Of a DNA stretch of 64,000 nucleotides, positions 37,814 to 47,974 are shown one piece after another. The DNA comes from an uncultured Verrucomicrobiota bacterium (GTDB lineage Bacteria; Verrucomicrobiota; Kiritimatiellia; CAIVKH01), in the NCBI GenBank assembly GCA_937996795.1, contig CALKUH010000010.1, positions 1-64,000 of the forward strand. The letters run 5' to 3'. Positions within the stretch are counted from its first letter, which is position 1; each line of letters opens with the position of its first letter. The position numbers and the translations under genes were made by a program. Under the pieces are notes generated by a model. The model saw nothing but the letters and a program-made list of their open reading frames with translations, was not told the origin of the DNA and did not search any database.

Positions 37814-38222
37814 ATGCAGAATTCAGAAGGCAGAATGCAGAAAGGGGATGAATTCAGAAGCCGGACGAAACGGTTTGCCCTGGATGTCATTCGCCTTTTT
37901 GAATCCGTGCCGCCCAAAACAGGCGTCAAGGTCATTCAATACCAACTACTTAAATCCAGCAGTTCAATAGCCGCAAATTTTCGCGAGGCCTGCCGGGCCC
38001 GATCGCACGATGAATTCGTTTCCAAAATCCAGATATGCCTGCAGGAAGCCGACGAAACACAGCTTTGGCTTGAGCTGCTTGGCGAGGGCTACGCCGTTGG
38101 CGGCGCGGACATGGAGTACCTGCTCAAGGAGTGTAACGAATTGATTGCCATTCTCGTGGCAATGACTAGAAAGGCCAAGCAGTAAGGGGTTTCTGCATTT
38201 TGCATTCTTCATTCTGCATTCA
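37811..38222 (+). mobile_element. Passenger element: inverted repeats around a four-helix-bundle gene
   Basis: A 33-base inverted repeat (37811-37843 and 38190-38222) matches at 29 of 33 positions and consists of ATTCTGCATTC-type words. Between the arms lies one small gene in the direction of its neighbours. The left arm begins with the guaA stop codon and the right arm ends 5 bases before the carB start, so the element sits exactly in the guaA-carB junction. No transposase is present and no target duplication was found. The same design surrounds the GxxExxY gene at 56751-57209. Confidence 0.6.
37835..38185 (+). CDS. Four-helix-bundle protein (23S rRNA IVS / S23 family)
   Basis: The 116-residue protein is all helical, with the family pattern 'RSRTKRFALDVIRLFESVP', 'QLLKSSSSIAANFREACRARSHDEFVSKIQICLQEADETQLWLELL' and a final 'ECNELIAILVAMTRK'. 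This family was first found in intervening sequences of 23S rRNA and is related to the Avd accessory protein of diversity-generating retroelements; its role is unknown. The start at 37835 follows GAAGG by 4 bases. Both this ATG and an earlier in-frame ATG (37814) lie inside the left inverted repeat. It separates guaA from carB. Confidence 0.85.
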   Translation: MQKGDEFRSRTKRFALDVIRLFESVPPKTGVKVIQYQLLKSSSSIAANFREACRARSHDEFVSKIQICLQEADETQLWLELLGEGYAVGGADMEYLLKECNELIAILVAMTRKAKQ

Positions 38223-38227
38223 CGAAC

Positions 38228-41458
<3,231 letters not shown>

Positions 41459-41481
41459 CAACACGGAAGGGAGAGGGGACC

Positions 41482-41880
41482 ATGGGTATGATGAAAGAGT
41501 TCAAGGAATTCGCGATGCGGGGGAATGTGGTGGACCTCGCGGTCGGCGTCGTGATTGGCGGCGCGTTCGGGAAGATCACCGGCTCGCTGGTCAACGACGT
41601 GATCATGCCTCCGCTCGGCATGATTCTCGGAAAAGTTGACTTCAAGGACCTGAAGGTCACGCTGGTCGAAGCCTCGGAAGGCGTCGCGGGCGTGTCGATC
41701 AACTACGGCGCGTTCATCAACACAATCGTGGACTTCACGATCGTCGCGTTCGCGCTGTTCCTCGTCATCAAGGCGATGAACCGCCTGAAGCGCGAGGAGA
41801 AGGCCGCCCCGCCCGCTCCCGCAGCGCCGCCGGCCGATGTGGTCCTGCTGACGGAAATCCGCGACCTGCTGAAGAAATAA
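41482..41880 (+). CDS. mscL: Large-conductance mechanosensitive channel
   Basis: The 132-residue protein has the MscL hallmark 'MMKEFKEFAMRGNVVDLAVGVVIGGAFGKI' with TM1, the periplasmic loop, TM2 ('INTIVDFTIVAFALFLVIKAMNRLKREE') and a cytoplasmic helix (VVLLTEIRDLLKK). It opens under membrane tension to release solutes in osmotic downshock. A GGGAGAGGGG ribosome binding site precedes it, 23 bases after carB. Confidence 0.97.
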   Translation: MGMMKEFKEFAMRGNVVDLAVGVVIGGAFGKITGSLVNDVIMPPLGMILGKVDFKDLKVTLVEASEGVAGVSINYGAFINTIVDFTIVAFALFLVIKAMNRLKREEKAAPPAPAAPPADVVLLTEIRDLLKK

Positions 41881-41902
41881 CGCCAACCGAAAGGGAAACC
41901 CG

Positions 41903-42667
41903 ATGAAAAAATGGATGATGCTCATGCTGGCCGCCGGCGTCCTCTCGGCGCACGCGGATGACGCCCGTACGACCGCCGCCCAGATTGCCGCCGCGCCCAG
42001 CGCCGCGGACAAGGTGCCGGTAAAGGCGAAGGAAAACTCCATCGCGCTCGGCGTGACGATGACGGACGGCAACAGCGACACGCTGTTGGGAACGGCCAGC
42101 TACCTGCACGACCGCAAGCGCGACGCCTACACGCTGCGCCTCGGGTTGGACGGCGCCTATGCGGAGACGGAGGACGAAACCACGACTGAAAACGTCAAAG
42201 GCGTGGGCGAATACCGCCGTAACGTCGCGGAGCGCTGCTATGTGCTCGGCAACCTGACCGCGCTTTATGACAGCATTGCGGACGTGGACTATCGCGTCAT
42301 CCTCACCGTTGCCCCCGGCTACTACCTGATGAAGAACGACGCCGCGACGTTGAGCGTGGATGTCGGTCCCGCCTACATCACCGAAAAGGTCGGCGATGTG
42401 GAGAACGACGACGTCGCCCTGCGCGCCGGCCAGCGCTATGAGCGCCAGCTCAGCGCGACGGCGAAGACCTGGCAGGCGATCGAATACCTCCCGCTCGTCG
42501 ATGACTTCGACGACTACCTGCTCAATGCGGAGATCGGCATCGAAGCCGCGATTAACAGCAGCGCGTCCATCCGCCTCGTCGTGAAGAACGCGTATGACAG
42601 CACGCCCGCGGCGGATCGCGAAAAGAGCGACACGACCGTCATCGGCGCGATTGCCTACCAGTTGTAA
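41903..42667 (+). CDS. Outer-membrane DUF481-family beta-barrel
   Basis: The 254-residue protein has a signal peptide (MKKWMMLMLAAGVLSAHA) and a DUF481-like barrel. It shows 'NSIALGVTMTDGNSDTLLGTASYLHDRKRD', then 'YRRNVAERCYVLGNLTALYDSIADVDYRVILTVAPGYYLMKNDA'. It ends in 'DTTVIGAIAYQL'. These proteins are often induced by salt or high pH; the function is not known. It lies 22 bases after mscL, and a terminator follows, so mscL and this gene end one transcript. Confidence 0.85.
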   Translation: MKKWMMLMLAAGVLSAHADDARTTAAQIAAAPSAADKVPVKAKENSIALGVTMTDGNSDTLLGTASYLHDRKRDAYTLRLGLDGAYAETEDETTTENVKGVGEYRRNVAERCYVLGNLTALYDSIADVDYRVILTVAPGYYLMKNDAATLSVDVGPAYITEKVGDVENDDVALRAGQRYERQLSATAKTWQAIEYLPLVDDFDDYLLNAEIGIEAAINSSASIRLVVKNAYDSTPAADREKSDTTVIGAIAYQL

Positions 42668-42690
42668 AGAATCCGGCATCGTGTAGTCTT

Positions 42691-42721
42691 ACGGGCGGCC
42701 CGCAGGGGCCGCCCGTTTGCG
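42691..42721 (+). terminator. Rho-independent terminator after the DUF481 gene
   Basis: A 10-bp GC-rich stem (ACGGGCGGCC with GGCCGCCCGT, 42691-42700 and 42707-42716) has a 6-base loop and is followed by TTTGCGTTT. Confidence 0.75.
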
Positions 42722-42752
42722 TTTGCCGCATCGTCACGTGGAGGAGGGGAGC

Positions 42753-45188
42753 ATGCAGGACTTCGAGAAACTCGGCGCCTTTTATCTCGGCAGGGAATAC
42801 GAGCTATCCGCCGGCCGTCTCACCGAAAACCTGCTGCTGTACGATGCCAAGGACCTGACGACGCATGGCGTGATTGTCGGCATGACCGGCAGCGGAAAAA
42901 CGGGCCTCGCGCTGTCCCTTTTGGAAGAGGCCGCGATTGATGGCATCCCGGCCATTGCAATTGATCCCAAGGGCGACCTCGGCAACCTGCTGCTGGCGTT
43001 TCCCGATCTGAAGCCGTCGGACTTCCGCCCGTGGATCGATCCCGCCGAGGCAGGCCGCAAGGGGTTGTCACCTGACGATTTTGCGCAGAAAACGGCGGAG
43101 ACTTGGAAAAAAGGCCTCGCAGAGTGGGGCCAGGACGGCGCGCGCATCCAAAAATTCAAGGACGCCGTCGATCTCGCGATCTACACGCCCGGCAATAGCG
43201 CGGGGCGTCCGCTGCAAATCCTGCGCTCCTTCGCAGCCCCCTCGCAGGAAACCCTGCAGGATGCCGCCGCGCTTCGCGAACGCATTATGTCCGCCGTGTC
43301 GGGGCTGCTCGGCCTGATGGGCATCAACGCCGATCCCATCCAGAGCCGTGAGCACATCCTGCTGTCGAACATCCTCGATCGCGCGTGGCGCGAGGGACGC
43401 AGCCTCGATATCGCGGCGATCATCGCGGAAATCCAGAAGCCGCCGTTTGAGAAGATCGGCGTGTTCGATCTCGAGTCGTTCTATCCCGCGAAGGAGCGCT
43501 TCGGCCTCGCGATGGCGTTGAACAACCTCATCGCGTCGCCCGGCTTCTCCGCATGGATGGAGGGCGAGCCACTCGACATCCAGCGGCTGCTCTACACGCC
43601 GGAGGGCAAGCCGCGCGTGGCGATCCTCTCCATCGCGCACCTGTCCGACGCGGAACGCATGTTCTTCGTGACGATCCTGCTGAACGAAGTGCTCTCTTGG
43701 GTCCGCGCGCAAAGCGGCACCAGCAGCCTGCGCGCTCTGCTCTACATGGACGAAATTTTCGGCTACTTCCCGCCCAACGCGAACCCGCCGTCGAAAACGC
43801 CGATGCTCACGTTGCTGAAACAGGCACGCGCCTTCGGTGTCGGCGTTGTGCTTTCGACGCAGAACCCGGTGGACCTCGACTACAAAGGCCTCGCGAATGC
43901 CGGTACCTGGTGGATCGGGCGCCTGCAGACCGAGCGCGACAAGATGCGTGTCATCGAGGGGTTGGAGGGCGCCGCGGCAACGGCTGGCGCCAGTTTCGAC
44001 CGCAATGCGATGGAACAGATCATGGCGGGGCTCGGCAATCGCGTGTTCCTGATGCGCAACGTACACGACGATGCGCCGGTGATCTTCCAGAGCCGCTGGG
44101 CGCTGAGTTACCTGCGCGGCCCGATGACCCTCCCGCAAATCAAGCAGGCGATGACACTTGTCCCCTCGTCCCCGTCGTCGTCCACCTCCTCGTCCTCGAA
44201 TCCCATCCTCTCCGAGCCGCCCGCCGCGGCATCCGTGAGCACTGCGGTTCCTTCGGCCCGCCCCGTGCTTCCGCCCGAAATCGCGGAATACTTCCTGCGC
44301 CCCGCCAACCCAGTCGGCGACCTGGTCTATCGCGCGAGCGTGATCGGCGTCAGCAAACTGCACTTCGTCGATGCGAAGGCCGGTGTGGACACGTGGGTGA
44401 CGCGCTCCCTGATTGCACCGGTGGGCGAGGATGGGTTTGCGGACTGGGAGACGGCGCGTGTGGAGGGCGATCTCAAGGCCTCGTTGGACCGCCAGCCGCA
44501 AAGCGGCGCGACGTTCAGCGCCGTGCCGGCCGCCGCCACGCGCAAGCAGAGCGCGGCCCAGTGGCAGAAGACCCTGGAGTCGCACTTGTACCAGCACGTC
44601 ACGCTCGACTTGTTCGCGTGCCCGGCGCTGAAGCTGACGTCGAAGCCGGATGAAATAGAGGGCGATTTCACCGCGCGCGTGGCCCAGGTGATGCGCGAGC
44701 GGCGCGACCTCGAAGTGGCGAAGATCAAAAACAAATATGCCGTCAAATTGCAGACGCTGACGGACCGCGTGCGACGCGCGGAGGAAAAGGTGGAGCGCGA
44801 AAAGTCACAGGCGAGCCAGCAGAAGTTGTCCACTGCGCTGGGCGTGGGTGCGACGATCCTGGGCGCCCTGATGGGTCGGCGCGTCGCCAGCGTCGGCAAC
44901 ATCGGCCGTGCGGCTTCCACGATGAAGAGCGCGAGCAAGATCGGCAAGGAGGCCGCGGACGTGGAGCGCGCGGGCGAGTCGCTGGAGGTGACGAAGCAGC
45001 GCCTCGCCGACCTGGAGGCTCAATTCGAGGCGGAGGTCGAAACGTTGCAGGGGCAGTTCGATCCCGCGAGCGCGTCCATCGAGCGCACGCAGGTGCGCCC
45101 CCGCAAGTCGGACATCACGATTGGCGCGGTTGGGTTGTGCTGGACGCCGTGGAAGAAGGCCGCCGACGGCTTGGTGGAGCCGGCCTGA
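42753..45188 (+). CDS. HerA/FtsK-like ATP-binding protein with coiled-coil tail
   Basis: The 811-residue protein starts after GGAGGGGAGC. It has a DUF87-type P-loop ('VIVGMTGSGKTGLALSLLEEA', Walker A at residues 43-50), 'IAIDPKGDLGNLLLAFPDLKP', Walker B in 'LRALLYMDEIFGYFPPNANPP' and a sensor region 'FGVGVVLSTQNPVDLDYKGLANAGTWWIGRLQT'. A Ser-rich linker (residues about 473-500) comes from a dispersed DNA repeat. The C-terminus (about 640-780) is a long coiled coil. It belongs to an uncharacterised class of HerA-like ATPases, perhaps DNA- or membrane-associated. Confidence 0.8.
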   Translation: MQDFEKLGAFYLGREYELSAGRLTENLLLYDAKDLTTHGVIVGMTGSGKTGLALSLLEEAAIDGIPAIAIDPKGDLGNLLLAFPDLKPSDFRPWIDPAEAGRKGLSPDDFAQKTAETWKKGLAEWGQDGARIQKFKDAVDLAIYTPGNSAGRPLQILRSFAAPSQETLQDAAALRERIMSAVSGLLGLMGINADPIQSREHILLSNILDRAWREGRSLDIAAIIAEIQKPPFEKIGVFDLESFYPAKERFGLAMALNNLIASPGFSAWMEGEPLDIQRLLYTPEGKPRVAILSIAHLSDAERMFFVTILLNEVLSWVRAQSGTSSLRALLYMDEIFGYFPPNANPPSKTPMLTLLKQARAFGVGVVLSTQNPVDLDYKGLANAGTWWIGRLQTERDKMRVIEGLEGAAATAGASFDRNAMEQIMAGLGNRVFLMRNVHDDAPVIFQSRWALSYLRGPMTLPQIKQAMTLVPSSPSSSTSSSSNPILSEPPAAASVSTAVPSARPVLPPEIAEYFLRPANPVGDLVYRASVIGVSKLHFVDAKAGVDTWVTRSLIAPVGEDGFADWETARVEGDLKASLDRQPQSGATFSAVPAAATRKQSAAQWQKTLESHLYQHVTLDLFACPALKLTSKPDEIEGDFTARVAQVMRERRDLEVAKIKNKYAVKLQTLTDRVRRAEEKVEREKSQASQQKLSTALGVGATILGALMGRRVASVGNIGRAASTMKSASKIGKEAADVERAGESLEVTKQRLADLEAQFEAEVETLQGQFDPASASIERTQVRPRKSDITIGAVGLCWTPWKKAADGLVEPA
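44169..44200. repeat. Dispersed repeat inside a coding region
   Basis: This 32-base stretch matches the intergenic repeat at 12121-12152 at 29 positions. Read in the HerA-like gene's frame it encodes part of the Ser-rich linker SSPSSSTSSSSNP. Confidence 0.65.
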
Positions 45189-45198
45189 AGAAGGAAAC

Positions 45199-45633
45199 AT
45201 GAACATCACCGACCTGATATCGGCCGCTTATGTGGCCTATGGCGCGTGGCGCGGCCGCTCGCGGGGATTGGCCGATGAAGGATTCCGATTCGTCCGGATG
45301 GCCGTGGCGTTTGTCGCGGGGTGCGGGTTGTACGGGCTCATCAGTGAGGCGCTCAAGAAGCTGCTCTCGCTGGGCGGCGATGTGTCGGGGCCGCTGGGCT
45401 TCGCCCTGACGCTGGGCGGCGCGTGGTATGTGTTGAGCTTTTTGAAGAAGTCGTTTGCCACGTTCCTCGCCGCCCGGTTCGCGCCACACGCGGCGCTGGG
45501 TGGCGCCATCGCGGGCGGCCTGCGGACGCTGTTGATCGTGCTGAGTGTGGTGGGCGTTCTGAACCTGTCGAACCGCGACGGGGTTTCGGGCGGTTCGGTC
45601 GTCAGCCGGATTGCGGAGTGGGTGATGCCTTGA
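45199..45633 (+). CDS. Small CvpA-like membrane protein
   Basis: The 144-residue protein has the CvpA-like opening 'ITDLISAAYVAYGAWRGRSRGLADEGFRFVRMAVAFVAG' and about four membrane segments ending with 'ALGGAIAGGLRTLLIVLSVVGVLNL'. CvpA proteins affect colicin V production and envelope function; the exact role is unknown. AAGGAAAC precedes the start, 10 bases after the HerA-like gene, so the two are cotranscribed. Confidence 0.65.
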   Translation: MNITDLISAAYVAYGAWRGRSRGLADEGFRFVRMAVAFVAGCGLYGLISEALKKLLSLGGDVSGPLGFALTLGGAWYVLSFLKKSFATFLAARFAPHAALGGAIAGGLRTLLIVLSVVGVLNLSNRDGVSGGSVVSRIAEWVMP

Positions 45634-45644
45634 GGAAGCGACTA

Positions 45645-45673
45645 AGGCACAAAGGGACAGAGGCACAAAGGGA
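45645..45673 (+). repeat. AGGCACAAAGGGA direct repeat that supplies a ribosome binding site
   Basis: A 13-base word is repeated with a 16-base period (45645-45657 and 45661-45673). The second copy runs into GGGAG, the ribosome binding site of the next gene. The word AGAGGCACAAAGG also occurs at 55174-55186. Confidence 0.6.
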
Positions 45674-45685
45674 GATATCTATACC

Positions 45686-46066
45686 ATGAACGAACTCATC
45701 AGTCAGTTGGTGTCGCAGTTGGGTGTACAGGAAGGGCAGGCGAAGGGTGGGGCGGGGTTGCTGTTGAAATTGGCCCAGAGCAAGCTGGGCGGCGACTTCA
45801 GTAAAGTGGCCCAGGCCATTCCCGGCGCACAGGACATGATTTCCGCCGCTCCTGAATCCGGCGGCGCGGCGAAGCTGCTCGGCGGACTCGCCGGCGCGTT
45901 GGGCGGCGGCAAGGCGGCGGACCTCGCGTCGCTCGCCGGTGGATTCAGTCAATTGAAGTTGAGCCCCGAATTAATCGGCAAATTCGTGCCGGTCATCCTG
46001 GCCTTCGTGCAATCGAAGGGCGGCCCGGAAATCGTCAAGCTGCTGTCCAGCGTGCTCAAGAAATAG
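45686..46066 (+). CDS. DUF2780-like small protein
   Basis: The 126-residue protein has the pattern of DUF2780 proteins: 'MNELISQLVSQLGVQEGQAKGGAGLLLKLAQSKLGGDFSKVAQAIPGA' and a C-terminal 'SPELIGKFVPVILAFVQSKGGPEIVKLLSSVLKK'. The centre is Gly- and Ala-rich and may associate with membranes. It carries no signal peptide here. It follows the CvpA-like gene, and a convergent lipoprotein follows. Its function is unknown. Confidence 0.75.
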   Translation: MNELISQLVSQLGVQEGQAKGGAGLLLKLAQSKLGGDFSKVAQAIPGAQDMISAAPESGGAAKLLGGLAGALGGGKAADLASLAGGFSQLKLSPELIGKFVPVILAFVQSKGGPEIVKLLSSVLKK

Positions 46067-46094
46067 GGCTGCGACTCACGCGGGTCGCACGCGC

Positions 46095-46742
46095 TTATGA
46101 TGCGCCCAGCGTCGCGATGAAGGCGTTGGCTTCGCGGATCGACGCCTCCATGTCGCGGACGAGTTGGTCGACCTTGGCCTGGATCGCGGTGACCTCCTCC
46201 GTCAGCCCGCCGATGGCCTTCGCGTTCAGGTTGTGTTTGAGGAAGAGCACCTGGTCGCGCAGGGGTTGCAGGACCGGCTCCAGGCGCGACTCCGCCTGCT
46301 TCATGGCCGCGATGAGATCCTTGTAGCGCGCCTGCGCCTCCTTGAGCTTCTGCTCGCTCGTGCGGCGCAGATCGGCGTTGCTGTATTGTTTCAGCTCGGC
46401 CTTCCACTCCTTGAACAAGGCGGAGGAGACATCCTCGACCGCCGCGATCCGGTCGCGCACTTCGGTGGCCTGCGCCTCGCTCTTCTGGAGCGCCGCGCTC
46501 AGCTTGTTGTACTTCGCCTCCAGGTTGCCGCCCTTGACCGCCACGACGCTCTTGAACTGCTCCAGCGCGTTGGCGAACTCCTTTTTCGCATCCTGCTGCG
46601 CATCGCGCGCGTCCTTCACCCGGTCCACCATGATATCGCGCTTGTGCACGCCGAATTTTTCCATCGTGTTGTAGTAGACGGTCGAACAACCGGTGGCGCC
46701 GGCCAGCAGCAGCGTCGTGAAGAGGATCGCAATGCGGTTCAT
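46095..46742 (-). CDS. DUF2959-family coiled-coil lipoprotein
   Basis: The 215-residue protein has a lipoprotein signal ('LLLAGATGCSTVYY', Cys19) followed by 'NTMEKFGVHKRDIMVDRVKDARDAQQDAKKEFANALEQFKSVV', the DUF2959 signature. The rest is a long helical coil rich in Glu, Lys and Ala. It is anchored in the periplasm or outer membrane; the role is unknown. It is convergent with the DUF2780 gene, with 28 bases between stops. Confidence 0.85.
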   Translation of the reverse strand: MNRIAILFTTLLLAGATGCSTVYYNTMEKFGVHKRDIMVDRVKDARDAQQDAKKEFANALEQFKSVVAVKGGNLEAKYNKLSAALQKSEAQATEVRDRIAAVEDVSSALFKEWKAELKQYSNADLRRTSEQKLKEAQARYKDLIAAMKQAESRLEPVLQPLRDQVLFLKHNLNAKAIGGLTEEVTAIQAKVDQLVRDMEASIREANAFIATLGAS

Positions 46743-46834
46743 GGGCGTTCTCCTGATGATGTGAGCATACGTCCGCTGCCGTGCCGGTTCAACGCAGCAT
46801 TGCGGATGAGCGACATCTGCCCTACAAAGCAGGC

Positions 46835-47974
46835 ATGTTTGAGTTCGATACAGCGCCGGAGCGCGCGGGGACGGGCAGTCTCAAGTGGGACCGCTACAAG
46901 GGGCGGGATATTATTCCGCTGTGGGTGGCGGACATGGATTTTGTGTCGCCGCCGGCGGTCGTGGAGGAGCTGCATGCCCGCGCGGCGCATGGGAATTTTG
47001 GCTACACCATCCCGTACGACGGCGTGGTGGGCGAGGTGTTGGCGTATCTCAAGCGACGGCACGGCGTCGAGGCGCGGCCGGAATGGATCGTCTGGCTCCC
47101 GGGCCTCGTGCCGGGCCTGAACCTCGCCTGCCGCGCGTTCGGCGAGCCGGGCGATTCCGTGATGACCTGCACGCCGGTCTATCCTCCGTTCCTCAGCGCG
47201 CCCATTTTCCAGGAGCGCAAACGCATCGCCGTGCCGCTGCGCCTCGAACAGGGGCGTTGGTTCTTCGACTGGGAGGCGATGGAGCGCGCGGTCACGCCCG
47301 ATACGCGGCTCTTTATCCTGTGCCACCCGCACAACCCCGTCGGCCGCGTCTGGCGCCGCGAAGAGCTGGAGCAGCTCGTTGATTTCTGCGAGCGCCACAA
47401 GCTCGTCCTGATCTCCGACGAGATCCACTGTGACCTGATCCTTGACGACGTGCCGTGGACGCCGACGCTCGCGCTGGGCGAAAAGGCCGCCGCGCGCACG
47501 CTCACCTTCCACGCGCCGAGCAAGACGTACAACCTGCCCGGCCTCGCCTGCGCCTACGCGGTGATCCCCGACGACGGCCTGCGCACGACGTTCCTGCGCG
47601 CGTGCCGCGGCATCATTACCGAAATCAACGCCTTCGGCTACGCCGGCTGCGCCGCCGCCTACAAGCACGGCGAACCGTGGCGGCAGGCGCTGCTCGGCTA
47701 CCTGCGCGGCAACCGCGACCTCGTCTATTCGTTCATCCGCGAGCGCCTCCCGCAAATCGTCATGCAGCCGATGGAGGCGACCTATCTCGCGTGGCTCGAT
47801 GTGCGCGCGCTGAAGCTCGAGCATCCGCACCGCTTTTTTGAGGAAGCTGGCGTCGGCCTCTCCAACGGCGTTGATTTCGGCGCACCCGGCTTCCTCCGCC
47901 TCAATTTCGGTTGCCCGCGCCCGCGCCTGCAGGAAGGCCTGGAGCGCATGGCGCGCGCCGTGACCCCGCCATGA
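46835..47974 (+). CDS. patB: PatB/MalY-type cystathionine beta-lyase (C-S lyase)
   Basis: The 379-residue protein is a fold-type I PLP enzyme. It starts 'MFEFDTAPERAGTGSLKWDRYKGRDIIPLWVADMDF', the typical PatB/MalY opening. It shows 'CHPHNPVGRVWRREEL', 'LVLISDEIHCDLI' and the PLP lysine in 'TFHAPSKTYNLPGLACAYAVI'. It cleaves cystathionine or cysteine conjugates to pyruvate, ammonia and a thiol. The frame is open for 18 codons upstream, but homology begins at this methionine. It overlaps the next gene by ATGA. Confidence 0.9.
   Translation: MFEFDTAPERAGTGSLKWDRYKGRDIIPLWVADMDFVSPPAVVEELHARAAHGNFGYTIPYDGVVGEVLAYLKRRHGVEARPEWIVWLPGLVPGLNLACRAFGEPGDSVMTCTPVYPPFLSAPIFQERKRIAVPLRLEQGRWFFDWEAMERAVTPDTRLFILCHPHNPVGRVWRREELEQLVDFCERHKLVLISDEIHCDLILDDVPWTPTLALGEKAAARTLTFHAPSKTYNLPGLACAYAVIPDDGLRTTFLRACRGIITEINAFGYAGCAAAYKHGEPWRQALLGYLRGNRDLVYSFIRERLPQIVMQPMEATYLAWLDVRALKLEHPHRFFEEAGVGLSNGVDFGAPGFLRLNFGCPRPRLQEGLERMARAVTPP

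Noticed and set aside
37811..38222. Insertion sequence with its own transposase
   Set aside because: The only gene is a four-helix-bundle protein; no DDE, HUH or serine/tyrosine recombinase motifs are present.
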